Of a DNA stretch of 48,080 nucleotides, positions 8,303 through 17,610 are shown piece after piece. The DNA comes from Acidimicrobiales bacterium (GTDB taxonomy: Bacteria > Actinomycetota > Acidimicrobiia > Acidimicrobiales > UBA8592). Within the stretch, counting starts at the first letter, position 1; every line of letters begins with the position of its first letter. The notes beneath the pieces are model-generated. The model ran no database searches. It was not told where the DNA came from and saw only the letters and a program-made list of their open reading frames with translations. Location: the NCBI GenBank assembly GCA_030740795.1, contig JASLWO010000033.1, positions 1-48,080 on the forward strand. The letters run 5' to 3'. The position numbers were made by a program, and so were the translations under genes.

Positions 8303-9907
8303 TTAATGTCTCCAAACGCCGTATTCAATAGCGCCGGAAATGTCGTTGCTATGGCAAGCTGATAAGGCTATCCCTAGTACTGTCCGCGTATCTGCTGGGT
8401 GTATGATTCCGTCATCCCATAGACGCCCAGTTGAATAAAGTGCCGTTGATTCGCTTTCAATCTGTGCTTCTAAAGCGTTTCTTCTTTCGGTCAGCTTTTC
8501 CTCATCGACTTTTTCTCCTCTTCCTTCAGCCGCATTTCTGGCGATGATATCCATGACGCCTGCTAGTGCCTCGGGACCCATAACGGCGACGCGATGATTT
8601 GGCCAAGTAAATATAAAGCGGGGATTATAAGATTTCCCTGCCATTCCGTAATTTCCTGCGCCATAACTAGCGCCTACCATGAGATTGAGATGAGGTACGG
8701 TGGAGTTAGACACCGCATTGATCAACTTTGCCCCGTTACGAATGATTCCGCCTCGTTCTGCTTCAGATCCGACCATAAATCCAGTTATGTTGTGCATGAA
8801 AAGAAGAGGGATGTTTCTTTTGTTGCAAAGTTGTATGAATTGTGCTCCCTTGCTTGCTTCTTCTGAGAACAAAATCCCGTTATTTGCAAGTATCCCAATA
8901 GGGAATCCACAAATATTGCCCCAACCGCAGACAAGTTTCTCTCCGTAAAGAGGTTTAAATTCTTCGAATCGGCTCCCATCTAGGATGCGGGCATGGATTT
9001 CTTTGATGTCGAATGGGATACGGACATTTGCCATGGCGCATCCTAAAAGTTCTGAGGGGTCGTAGAGGGGTTCGTCCACAGGTTGTGTTGGTCCTGGTCC
9101 AAGCTTTTCCCAGTTGAGATGTTTAACTATTTGACGTGCTATTCGTAATCCATCCATTTCATCTAAAGCTAAGTAATCTGCTAATCCGCTAGTACGGGCG
9201 TGCATTTCTGCCCCTCCGAGCGTTTCTTCATCAACGATTTCATTTATAGCCATTTTGACCAGTGGAGGTCCACCAAGGTAAGCGGTCCCTCGTTCTTTCA
9301 CAAAAACGGTGTAGTCGCTCATTCCGGGAATGTATGCGCCACCAGCAGTATTGGGTCCAAAAGCTACACAAATTGTAGGGATCCCTAATTTTGATAGTTG
9401 GGTAAGGTCTCTGAAATTCCCTCCACCATGGATAAATAGGTCAGCTTGTCTGGGAAGGTCGGCACCTGCCGACTCATTGAGAAGAATCAACGGGAGACGA
9501 TTCTCTCGAACGATTTCAAAAAATCTTTTTTGCTTATCCCATGTGGTTGGGTTACCGGCTCCTCCTCGGTATGTCATGTCAGAGCCTGTGATTGCGCATT
9601 CAACTCCTTCAACGATGCCGATACCGGTGAATACCCCCACACCGACTGGATCTTCTGTTCCCCACCCTGCTAGTGGACTAAGTTCAAGTAGTGGAGAATT
9701 TCGGTCTATTAGGGATTCTACCCGTTCACGAACGAGCATTTTTCCCCTCCGGCGATGACGGTCAACGTATCTTTGACCTCCAACAGTTGAGACTTTGTCC
9801 AATTCTTCAGAAACCAGGTCCCATAGTGATTGCATGTCTTTGAGGTTCTCTAAGTATTCTTTTGAACGTGTATCTAATCGGCTTCGTAAGATATTCGCTT
9901 CAGCCAT
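8303..9907 (-). CDS. acyl-CoA carboxylase carboxyltransferase (beta) subunit
   Basis: A 534-residue carboxyltransferase with both crotonase-like halves. The N-half has RERVESLIDRNSPLLELSPL and the oxyanion-hole segments GGGNFRD and GPNTAGGAYIPGM. The C-half has GFMVGSEAERGGIIRNGAK and GASYGAGNYGMAGKSYNPRF. The latter sequence is typical of methylcrotonyl-CoA and geranyl-CoA carboxylase beta subunits rather than propionyl-CoA carboxylase. The ATG at 9907 has an AAGGAG site at ideal spacing and is the first gene of the four-gene operon; its promoter must lie in 9908-10060. Candidate names are AtuC or LiuB; the sequence alone does not separate these substrates. Confidence 0.93.
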   Translation of the reverse strand: MAEANILRSRLDTRSKEYLENLKDMQSLWDLVSEELDKVSTVGGQRYVDRHRRRGKMLVRERVESLIDRNSPLLELSPLAGWGTEDPVGVGVFTGIGIVEGVECAITGSDMTYRGGAGNPTTWDKQKRFFEIVRENRLPLILLNESAGADLPRQADLFIHGGGNFRDLTQLSKLGIPTICVAFGPNTAGGAYIPGMSDYTVFVKERGTAYLGGPPLVKMAINEIVDEETLGGAEMHARTSGLADYLALDEMDGLRIARQIVKHLNWEKLGPGPTQPVDEPLYDPSELLGCAMANVRIPFDIKEIHARILDGSRFEEFKPLYGEKLVCGWGNICGFPIGILANNGILFSEEASKGAQFIQLCNKRNIPLLFMHNITGFMVGSEAERGGIIRNGAKLINAVSNSTVPHLNLMVGASYGAGNYGMAGKSYNPRFIFTWPNHRVAVMGPEALAGVMDIIARNAAEGRGEKVDEEKLTERRNALEAQIESESTALYSTGRLWDDGIIHPADTRTVLGIALSACHSNDISGAIEYGVWRH

Positions 9908-10060
9908 TAGATCTCCTTAGCGTAAATTAGTCGTGATCAGACACTCCTATATAAACTATCAGCGAGTTACCATATCTACGAGTACAGGAATGCAGCCATT
10001 AAAAATTATTAAGGTCATGTCAGATGATTTTCATATTTCGGTAATGGTATTGTTTCTTGA

Positions 10061-10849
10061 ATGAACGTAGACAACGTAAGATCTGACCTTCTTGAGGAGC
10101 AGGAAGCTTTGGATAAGCTACTTTCAGTTCTAGGACCAGAAGATTGGCGTCAATCAACCCCTAGCCCGCGGTGGTCTGTCGCTGATCAGGTCGCTCACTT
10201 AACGTATTTTGATAATACTGCTGTTATCGCTATTACGAATCCTGACACTTTTAGAAATCTTGTGAAAGAGTTGATGTCCATGATTACCGACGCTCAGCAA
10301 GCTGAGGATTTCACGCTAGCCGATTACCGCAAGATGAATCACCTTGATCTTTTGCAGGCGTGGAGAGAAGGTCGGGGAAAACTCGCTGAAGCGGCTTATT
10401 CTCTAGGGGATGAGGATCGTGTGATCTGGTATGGCCCGCCGATGGGGTCAAAATCTTTCCTGACTGCCCGTCTGATGGAAGTCTGGGCACATGGTCAAGA
10501 CATTGTTGATGCGTTACGAATTGAAAGAGAGTCAACAGATAGGTTGCGGCATATAGCCCAGCTTGGTTTCATTACCCGGTCATGGTCGTATATGAATCGA
10601 GGTTTAGAACCATCACAGGTTCCAGTTAAGGTGATTCTTGAAAGTCCTTCAGGGGAAATTTGGAATTTCGGTGCTGATGATGCTGGCGAGTCTGTTACAG
10701 GCACAGCGAAAGATTTTTGCCTTGTCACAACCCAGAGAAGAAACTTGATTGATACCGAACTAGTCGCAAATGGTGATTCAGCTATGGAATGGTTGACAAT
10801 AGCTCAGGCTTTCGCCGGTCCGGCAACAAATGGACCCGTCTCTCTATAA
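10061..10849 (+). CDS. TIGR03084-type DinB-like metal-binding protein
   Basis: A 262-residue protein of the maleylpyruvate-isomerase-N/DinB superfamily. It has an N-terminal four-helix bundle with WSVADQVAHLTYFDNTAV (a first metal-ligand His) and MEVWAHGQDIVDAL (a later His), the two positions conserved in mycothiol-dependent and DinB-like enzymes. It is followed by a C-terminal ~90-residue strand-rich domain. The TIGR03084 branch is frequent in actinobacteria and has no known substrate; mycothiol-dependent transferase or isomerase activity is a family-based guess. It is divergent from the carboxylase operon and converges on the amine oxidase with an 18-base gap. Confidence 0.8.
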   Translation: MNVDNVRSDLLEEQEALDKLLSVLGPEDWRQSTPSPRWSVADQVAHLTYFDNTAVIAITNPDTFRNLVKELMSMITDAQQAEDFTLADYRKMNHLDLLQAWREGRGKLAEAAYSLGDEDRVIWYGPPMGSKSFLTARLMEVWAHGQDIVDALRIERESTDRLRHIAQLGFITRSWSYMNRGLEPSQVPVKVILESPSGEIWNFGADDAGESVTGTAKDFCLVTTQRRNLIDTELVANGDSAMEWLTIAQAFAGPATNGPVSL

Positions 10850-10867
10850 TCAGTGTCCCCAAGGTAA

Positions 10868-12247
10868 TCAGAATTTCATTTTTGATAGTACATCTAGACC
10901 TGCCTGTAAAGTAGAAATGTCATCCCAAGTTTCAACCTCTTTTGCAGTTTCGGCGGCATTAAATCCAACTAGGATCGGCTGTCCTGTCCACGGGACAGCG
11001 TTATACCATTCAACAAAATGACCCCTGTCGTCAGGTATGTACCCAATCAAATCTTTAGTTACGTCCCAGAATGGTTCTTTGAATTTAACCACTAGTTTGT
11101 TTAGCAATCCCATTCCTAAACCTTTGACTGCTGCCTGATTTCTCGTTGAAAGTTCTGGGGTAAAACGCACAGTTCCGGATTGCAACACTCCAAGGGGTAA
11201 GGTGACAACGACCGAATCAGCGCGGAAAATCTCATTACTTGTTGTTATTGTCACACCAGAATCGTCGTGGCTGATACTTTCCGCACGAGTTGATAATTTT
11301 ATTGTGAGTTCATTGGATAAATCATCCATGAATTGGCCATATCCGTTTTCGGGGATGGCATCTCCTCCAATGGGTCTTGCCCCTTCGGTTGCTGCGAGCA
11401 TCGCTAAGTTATCGACATGAGCACCGTATTCGTGCTCAATTTCTGATACGACGATGTAATCAAGCATCTGTTTTTCTTCTGCGGATAGGGTTCGCCGGAA
11501 CTCTATTAGAGCGACCCCCATTGACTCTTTAGAAGCCTTTGAGAGCACAGAGTCATAAACGAAGGTATAAAGTTTTTCTAGTTTGGACCAGTTGTGTTGG
11601 GTTCCTCTGCTGTTAAACAGCACTGCATTCTCGTAGTTTGTAGGGATTAATCGCACATCAAGTTCTTTCGCACGTGGCGTGAGGGTATGGGTGTTGACAC
11701 CGTGGAACCAGGATCCGCCGAGGTCTACTTGTGATCCGTCTACGTCGTCAGTCCAAGCTCGTCCACCGATGCGATCTCTTCCTTCTAATACAGTCACTGT
11801 ACATCCGGCGCGTAACAGTTGAGAGCCGGCACTAAGGCCAGCGGCGCCAGCGCCAACCACAATACATGAACTTATTCCTCTAGCTTGAAGTACCTCTGTA
11901 GCAGCTCTTTTACCTGTTCTAATTGCACCATTAACAGTGGCGGGAAAGTTCTCTTCCGTAGCTTCCCCAGCCATAAACCGGCGCCCGTCTGTTGGTCGAG
12001 CGAGATCTAAACGCAGCAGTGAAGATGACCCTGCCGGTATGTACGAATATGATCCACGAGACCATTGGTCAGATTCCCATCTGGTTACTTTCCAATCTAT
12101 AACAGATGGCAATGACCCGTTTTCCACTATTGATGTAGGAATGGAAGGTTTGCGTCCGCATCCGGTAGCTATGGCTAATCCCGCTGCTGCGGTTCCAACT
12201 AAAAACCTTCGCCGGCTCAGAAACGGGGAAGATATACCATCGGTCAT
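10868..12247 (-). CDS. Tat-exported flavin amine oxidase with circularly permuted domain order
   Basis: A 459-residue FAD amine oxidase (polyamine/monoamine oxidase superfamily). Residues 1-30 are a twin-arginine signal (SRRRFLVG, then a hydrophobic stretch) ending in ATGC, a possible lipobox with Cys30. The FAD Rossmann motif VVGAGAAGLSAG and the GRDRIGGRAW motif follow at about 130-165, and the substrate domain and second FAD segment (RADSVVVTLPLGVLQSG) come later. The oddity is that the motifs that normally end these enzymes (VTRWESDQWSRGSYSYIP and RFMAGEATEENFPATVNGA, residues 53-108) lie before the Rossmann motif, and the protein stops at LDVLSKMKF, just where that segment would usually begin. 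The frame is open throughout. The substrate is unknown; amine or polyamine oxidation outside the membrane is inferred. Confidence 0.85.
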   Translation of the reverse strand: MTDGISSPFLSRRRFLVGTAAAGLAIATGCGRKPSIPTSIVENGSLPSVIDWKVTRWESDQWSRGSYSYIPAGSSSLLRLDLARPTDGRRFMAGEATEENFPATVNGAIRTGKRAATEVLQARGISSCIVVGAGAAGLSAGSQLLRAGCTVTVLEGRDRIGGRAWTDDVDGSQVDLGGSWFHGVNTHTLTPRAKELDVRLIPTNYENAVLFNSRGTQHNWSKLEKLYTFVYDSVLSKASKESMGVALIEFRRTLSAEEKQMLDYIVVSEIEHEYGAHVDNLAMLAATEGARPIGGDAIPENGYGQFMDDLSNELTIKLSTRAESISHDDSGVTITTSNEIFRADSVVVTLPLGVLQSGTVRFTPELSTRNQAAVKGLGMGLLNKLVVKFKEPFWDVTKDLIGYIPDDRGHFVEWYNAVPWTGQPILVGFNAAETAKEVETWDDISTLQAGLDVLSKMKF

Positions 12248-12273
12248 TTGCCGAAACTACTTACTGGAATCCG

Positions 12274-15200
12274 TCAATTACTTTCAAGTATCTCAGCGGC
12301 TTGTTGAACAAGGCTTTGTCCTTGTTCAATGAGATCTTGATATCTTCCTAAGTCACCGTCCTCAAGAGCTTCATTCGCTGATTCAAAAGCTTGCCGTGCT
12401 TGTTCTATAAGATTTTGTAATTCATTGCCAGATGAGTTATCAGGTGCGGATTCAGATTGATTATCTTCTCCGCTTTCAGATTCAACGGATCCATCGGAAG
12501 GCTGGGTGGATTCTTCGTTTTCTGGTGGAGCAACTGGTAACAGAGTGCCTCCAAGGTCAACAGGGTTCACATTTTCGCAATCATCACCAACCTCACTATC
12601 TGGAACTAATAAAGCGCCAAGTACGAGTTCAACTGATGAACAAATTCGGACACGTTCACCGTATGCTGCTATGACTTGTTGGACAGCAGGTTGGCTTCCA
12701 CTCGCTTCAACATACATTGGTCTCAGATACAAGAGCACATCTTCTTCCGCTCCTTCTAAGGGTATTAGAAGCATATTTCCTAGTTTCACGCCCGAACCGC
12801 GCTGACCTAGCAACGTTGTAGTCTCTGCTACAACTGGATCAGCAAGCATGCTTCTATTTGCTATAACTGGACCATCTACTTTAAGACCTGGGACAGTGTA
12901 TGAAATCAAATTTCCTTGGCCATTCTGGTCAATTTGGCCAACCATAAAAGCTTCAAGTTGCTGTCTACTATCATCACTTGATCGAGGAACAAACGGGCGT
13001 ATAAGAATGAAGTCTTGTTGTTGTTCTTGAGGTACTTGCATCTGCACGTAGTAGGGATCCATTCTCTTCCCTGAAGCAAATGTGACGAATCCGGTTGTAG
13101 TAACTATGGCGGTTGGGGCATTCTCTAGATCATCTCCTGGATCTAGAGAAACTACCCAAGCTCCAGCAGCTTCATAGAAATCATTTGGGTCATTAAGGTG
13201 GTATCGGCCCCACATGTTTGTCTGCACTTTGAATAAGTCTTCTGGGTAGCGAAGATGGTCGGCTACTTCACTAGGCATACCTTCAGATGACCCATCATCG
13301 GGGAACGCTATCGTGAAGAGATTCGGGAATGCCTTCATATACGCTTGGATAATCGGATCTTGGTCATCTATGACATAGAAAGTCACATCACCGTCATACG
13401 CATCTATGACGACTTTGACGGAATTCCTGACGTAATTGAAACTATCGGCTAGCCCGCTACTACTTGGAACCGAATTACGGTCAGCGGTTTGAGAATACGG
13501 GTAATAATTCGTAGCCGTATATGCATCAATTATGAATTTGATTCTGCCATCTATTATCACCGGATACGAGTCGGCATCGTATTTGAGGAAAGGTGCTAGT
13601 TCTTTCGCCCGATCGGTTACATCACGGTTGAAGAGAAATTTTGAATCACTATTGATTAGACCGGAGAAAATAGGGTTTAAATCCCCGAACCTAAGGGCAA
13701 ACGCAATACGCCTGAAGAAACTTCCTGCTTTCACTCCATCGTTTCCGTCGTACCTGAAGAGAAGATTTTCTCCAGAGCCGTCGCTTCCTTGACAACCCCC
13801 TTCTTCAAGCGAATCTCTTTGTTCAAGGTTTTCGGACCCCGTCAATGCGAAATCGATTTCGCAACGTTCGGTTTCAACAATTACGTAACCTTCTAATTCC
13901 TCTCCTACGTAAATTCTTGGCTGGTCAATATCTATATTTATTCTTTCACTATTCACTGACGTTGGAAGCCCACCGATCACAAAATCTGGTTCGCCTTGCG
14001 CAGTTACAGTATTCGCTGGCGCTAATGCGAGACCGTAGCCGTGGGTAAAAGCAACATGTTGATTTTCCCACCCTGAGTTAACTCCATCTAAATTTAGTTC
14101 TCGAGCTGCTATAACAACGGTTCTTGTATCCCCATCTACTTCATATCGGTCTACGTCAAGATCTGAAGCGAACCGGAATTGTTCTCTCTCTACCTCTAAT
14201 GCCTGAAAGGTTGGTGAGACGATTCCTGGATCTAACAATCGAAGGTTGTTGAGCGTCCCTGCGTTTCGCTGGAGAATTTCAATGGTTAGAGCGTCTTCTA
14301 CATTTGGTGTGAAAGTTCGTTCAATAATATTTGCATCTGCTTCAGTTTCTGTTTCGACTCTTAGACCATATGCGGTTCTCGTTGCTTCAATGTTGCGTTC
14401 TATGTATTGAGCTTCTCTGGAAGATTCAGATGGTTCCACTACAAACCTTTGGTAAATAGCGGGGTAAATACTACCTATAGCTATAGTTACAAACGCCCAA
14501 AGGCCAACTGCGACAACTGGGAGAACCCATCCTCTCCTCCAGATATTTATGATGAGGAGAATTACTGCCGCTATTGAGATGAGGATAAGGAGTTTAATTG
14601 CGGGTAATTGTGCGTTTACGTCTGTGTAACTGGCTCCGTCAACTACGCCTCTCCCTGAAAAGTTAAGTGAATAGCGCTGATACCAATAGTCGGCTGCTTT
14701 GATAAGAGCAAGTATTGCTAAGAGTACGGATAGGTGTCCTTTTACAGGTGCAGTAACCCGATTTCCAGGTGTATTGACGCGTATCCCTCCGTTGAGGTAA
14801 TGAGCGGCAGCTGTGATTATTAGAACAACGATAAAAGCGGTGAACATCCAGTTGATTAGGAACTGAATAAATGGGAGTTCAAATACGTAGAACCCGATAT
14901 CCATATTGAATTGAGGGTCTTTTACGCCAAAATCTTGTGAGTTTCTGAAAAGGATCCAGTCTTGCCATCTACTGGAAGTTCCAACGCCGAGAAATAAGGA
15001 GAATAAACCAGCGACGGCTATTCTGAAAAGGCCGGCGCGTGGACCGATCGTATCATGGTAGCGGCTAACGAAATCCTCTTCTGGTCCTTGAGGTCGGGTT
15101 CTTGGTGCTATCCGGTCCGCTACGAAGAGATTGATCCAAAACAGTAGGAAGGTAAAGGCGATGAAAAAAAGGGCAAGCCCAATTTTTGCAAATAGCACCC

Positions 15201-15384
15201 CTCGCCAAACCGCCGTGAAGCCGAGTGAGTCAAACCATAGGTAATTCGTGTAGAAGCTTGCTAACCCTCTTAAAGAAACAAGAAGGACGATAATGGCCGC
15301 AACTGATAACGCTAAAATAAAGCGTAATCTTCGCGAACTTCGTCGAAGTCGTCGCGGCGTAGGAACTCCACTTATATCAGCCAT
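12274..15384 (-). CDS. UPF0182 family large membrane protein
   Basis: A 1036-residue member of UPF0182 (COG1615), common in actinobacteria and cyanobacteria and of unknown function. The N-terminal ~310 residues contain about seven hydrophobic helices, the first after an arginine-rich cytoplasmic start (PRRLRRSSRRLRF). A large extracytoplasmic region follows with family landmarks such as ERNIEATRTAYGL, SGWENQHVAFTHGYGLALAP and YYPYSQTADRNS. The C-terminus has an acidic, Ser/Glu/Asn-rich low-complexity linker and a short helix pair (NLIEQARQAFESANEALEDG), as in actinobacterial relatives. Its stop lies 26 bases before the amine-oxidase start and it follows the PDZ protease gene, so the three may be co-transcribed. 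Confidence 0.92.
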   Translation of the reverse strand: MADISGVPTPRRLRRSSRRLRFILALSVAAIIVLLVSLRGLASFYTNYLWFDSLGFTAVWRGVLFAKIGLALFFIAFTFLLFWINLFVADRIAPRTRPQGPEEDFVSRYHDTIGPRAGLFRIAVAGLFSLFLGVGTSSRWQDWILFRNSQDFGVKDPQFNMDIGFYVFELPFIQFLINWMFTAFIVVLIITAAAHYLNGGIRVNTPGNRVTAPVKGHLSVLLAILALIKAADYWYQRYSLNFSGRGVVDGASYTDVNAQLPAIKLLILISIAAVILLIINIWRRGWVLPVVAVGLWAFVTIAIGSIYPAIYQRFVVEPSESSREAQYIERNIEATRTAYGLRVETETEADANIIERTFTPNVEDALTIEILQRNAGTLNNLRLLDPGIVSPTFQALEVEREQFRFASDLDVDRYEVDGDTRTVVIAARELNLDGVNSGWENQHVAFTHGYGLALAPANTVTAQGEPDFVIGGLPTSVNSERINIDIDQPRIYVGEELEGYVIVETERCEIDFALTGSENLEQRDSLEEGGCQGSDGSGENLLFRYDGNDGVKAGSFFRRIAFALRFGDLNPIFSGLINSDSKFLFNRDVTDRAKELAPFLKYDADSYPVIIDGRIKFIIDAYTATNYYPYSQTADRNSVPSSSGLADSFNYVRNSVKVVIDAYDGDVTFYVIDDQDPIIQAYMKAFPNLFTIAFPDDGSSEGMPSEVADHLRYPEDLFKVQTNMWGRYHLNDPNDFYEAAGAWVVSLDPGDDLENAPTAIVTTTGFVTFASGKRMDPYYVQMQVPQEQQQDFILIRPFVPRSSDDSRQQLEAFMVGQIDQNGQGNLISYTVPGLKVDGPVIANRSMLADPVVAETTTLLGQRGSGVKLGNMLLIPLEGAEEDVLLYLRPMYVEASGSQPAVQQVIAAYGERVRICSSVELVLGALLVPDSEVGDDCENVNPVDLGGTLLPVAPPENEESTQPSDGSVESESGEDNQSESAPDNSSGNELQNLIEQARQAFESANEALEDGDLGRYQDLIEQGQSLVQQAAEILESN

Positions 15385-15448
15385 GATTAGCTGCTAATTC
15401 TGTGGATTTATTCATGTCTTAATCCTACCGTGACCGTTGTTGCTTACT

Positions 15449-16672
15449 TCAATTGTTAACGGTTTCCATCATTGCTTCTGCGCAGGAGAAATAGCCGTCA
15501 TTTTCGTCAATGGTTGCTGGAGAAAGAACCGGTTCAGGAACATTCAATTGTGTCGCTACCTGTATCCCATTTCCGCCGAACTTTTCTAGTTGAATAATTG
15601 CGTCATCGAATGTGCTTACACACCGTACTTCAAACCGGTTCGCTGCGACTCGCAGTACTGTTTGATATCCCCCCGGGGGTACAAGAAAAAGTTCCACTCC
15701 TGATCGGGCGGCTGCTTCTGCTTTCTGTGGGTAAGCTCCAACCGAACCGACATTACCGTACTGGTCTATAGTTCCGGTCGTAGCTACGTTGAGACCTCCT
15801 GTTAACTCTCCTTCTGTAAGGTAATCAACAATTGATAAAGCAAATGCTAAACCAGCTGAAGGACCGCCAACTCTTCCAACATCAATGGTGATTTCAAAAG
15901 GGATATCGGCTTTTAGTGGGGTCTGGATTACAACACCCAGATAACCAGTGTCTTCTTTAAGCGGGTTGGTTGCGAGTGTAATTTCTTCTATCAATATTTC
16001 TTGGTCAGATGTTGGTGTCGTAAATGCGCTATCAGATCTTTTGAAACCTATAGCTACCGTATCTTTGGGTTTTTTGGACTGTATTGCTTCACCAAGGTCC
16101 TTGGGGCTCTCAATATTTAAGCCATCTACTTGAACTATTAAATCGCCTAGTTGAAGGAATTCAGATGCGGGACTTTCCGACATGATCTCGATGACGTACG
16201 CTCCATCAATTTTAGGAACAATTTCATATCCGAGATAATTAGCCGCTACCAAAGATGCTGTGTCTTGGGATTGCTGCATCATGAAATTATTGATCTTCTT
16301 CGTTTCAGTTTTTGTTTTATCTCCATAAAAATCTTCTCTGTTGCGCAATTCTTTTATTTCATCGTTTTTCGCCTGGAAATATTCCCAGATAGTTAGGGAG
16401 TCTGATTCAATGGCCACTGTTGTAAATTTGATTGTTCCTTCTGGAAGGTATGTGTCTGTTCCTTGAACATTGATTTTTTCTATAGTTGTGGGTGCACTGC
16501 CTGGGGAAAGCGCTACGACATTAACGCCGAAAAATGATATAGGAACAAACCTGATAAATAGAGCGATTGAAACAACGAGAATAATAATGGTCGTGAGTAT
16601 CTTTTCGTTTCTTCCCATGGGTGAACGCTTCTGAACCAGTGTTTCTTTGTTGGATTCCGGGGTTTCTGTCAT
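15449..16672 (-). CDS. YlbL-like PDZ and Lon-protease domain membrane protein
   Basis: A 407-residue protein. One membrane helix (about 25-48) is followed by a PDZ domain (about 155-230, with GDLIVQVDGLNI) and a Lon-type peptidase domain. The catalytic Ser-Lys pair is present: Ser272 in GGPSAGLAF and Lys317 in GAYPQKAEAA. This is the architecture of the YlbL/PDZ-Lon family, whose members are membrane-anchored serine proteases facing outward. It lies 64 bases upstream of UPF0182 on the same strand, an association that could mean UPF0182 or other envelope proteins are its clients (inference). The C-terminus extends ~60 residues beyond the peptidase domain and has two Cys near its ends. Confidence 0.9.
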   Translation of the reverse strand: MTETPESNKETLVQKRSPMGRNEKILTTIIILVVSIALFIRFVPISFFGVNVVALSPGSAPTTIEKINVQGTDTYLPEGTIKFTTVAIESDSLTIWEYFQAKNDEIKELRNREDFYGDKTKTETKKINNFMMQQSQDTASLVAANYLGYEIVPKIDGAYVIEIMSESPASEFLQLGDLIVQVDGLNIESPKDLGEAIQSKKPKDTVAIGFKRSDSAFTTPTSDQEILIEEITLATNPLKEDTGYLGVVIQTPLKADIPFEITIDVGRVGGPSAGLAFALSIVDYLTEGELTGGLNVATTGTIDQYGNVGSVGAYPQKAEAAARSGVELFLVPPGGYQTVLRVAANRFEVRCVSTFDDAIIQLEKFGGNGIQVATQLNVPEPVLSPATIDENDGYFSCAEAMMETVNN

Positions 16673-16752
16673 GATGCCTTATTCGTTGTTTGTGAGTAAG
16701 TGTCTATTGTAGGTTTCATTAATCTATTATTCAGTGTAGGAAGGAGCCGTAA

Positions 16753-16980
16753 TTGCGAGAACCACTTCAACAACCGTTCTCTAATCCTTTCGGGAGAACT
16801 GATCGCCTTTCACGACATAAAGCAGTAACTGGCTTAAAGGCGCGGGTTCGTTGGTGGCAACGAATCTTTAGTTTGCTTTGCCTTCTAATCGTTGTAGCGA
16901 TTGTAGGGACGTTACTTGCTTTCAGTGTTGGTTTATTGGTGCTTATCGCCAGGCTTCTTCTTGATGTGATTGTGGGTTAA
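16753..16980 (+). CDS. small basic single- or double-pass membrane protein
   Basis: A 75-residue protein with a basic N-terminal half (GRTDRLSRHKAVTGLKARVRWWQR) and a hydrophobic C-terminal half of about 35 residues, enough for one long helix or a hairpin. It starts with TTG, but this is supported by an AAGGAG site seven bases upstream. No family recognised. The next gene, a HEAT-repeat protein, begins 1 base after its stop, so the two are probably translated together. It is divergent from the PDZ/Lon protease. Confidence 0.65.
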   Translation: MREPLQQPFSNPFGRTDRLSRHKAVTGLKARVRWWQRIFSLLCLLIVVAIVGTLLAFSVGLLVLIARLLLDVIVG

Positions 16981-16981
16981 C

Positions 16982-17602
16982 GTGCAGCTAAGTGATTCTG
17001 AGAATGAACCATTGACTTCTGAGGGACTGAAATTACGAAAAGAAATTATTGAGTCAGCTTTGAACGGAGAGTATTCGCTTGCTCATAATGGTTTAAATAA
17101 TCGTGACCCAAGGGTTCGTTCTACGTCAGTTTCTGTTCTTGCTGAAAACGGAATATTAGATGAGTATTTGGATGAGATCGTGGTCAGGGATCCGCATCCT
17201 CTAGTTCGATATTCGGTCGCTGAGTCCGCTGCGAAGATTTATTCCATACCTATTTTAGATTTGTTAAATGACGGTGATTCCACAGTTGTTGAGGTTGCGT
17301 GCTGGGCTGCTGGTGAGCGGGGAGATCTAAATGACGGTGTTGTTTCTGTTCTGTCTGGTATCGCTGAACTTCATGAAGATCCCCTTTGTCGGGAGGCAGC
17401 GGTAGCAGCATTGGGAGCTCTTGGAAACGACGAAGGGTTACATAGTATTCTTAAAGCAACGACAGATATCGCAACTGTTCGTAGGAGGGCGATCCTGTCA
17501 CTTGCCCCATTTGAAAGTCCAATGATTACAGAGACGCTGGAAAAAGCTCTTGAAGATAGGGACTGGCAGGTTAGGCAAGCTGCAGAAGATTTATTAATGT
17601 AA
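16982..17602 (+). CDS. HEAT-repeat protein
   Basis: A 206-residue all-helical protein made of about five HEAT repeats of ~30 residues. Examples are NRDPRVRSTSVSVLAENGI, DPHPLVRYSVAESAAKI, DPLCREAAVAALGALGND and DRDWQVRQAAEDLLM, each with the conserved Asp-x-x-x-V-R and Ala-Ala pattern. Such repeats act as protein-binding scaffolds; no enzyme domain is present. GTG at 16982 is taken as the start because it lies directly after the stop of the upstream membrane protein; a TTG at 16970 is possible. It converges on mreB with an 8-base gap. The partner is unknown; the coupled membrane protein is the obvious candidate. Confidence 0.78.
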   Translation: MQLSDSENEPLTSEGLKLRKEIIESALNGEYSLAHNGLNNRDPRVRSTSVSVLAENGILDEYLDEIVVRDPHPLVRYSVAESAAKIYSIPILDLLNDGDSTVVEVACWAAGERGDLNDGVVSVLSGIAELHEDPLCREAAVAALGALGNDEGLHSILKATTDIATVRRRAILSLAPFESPMITETLEKALEDRDWQVRQAAEDLLM

Positions 17603-17610
17603 GCCGATGG

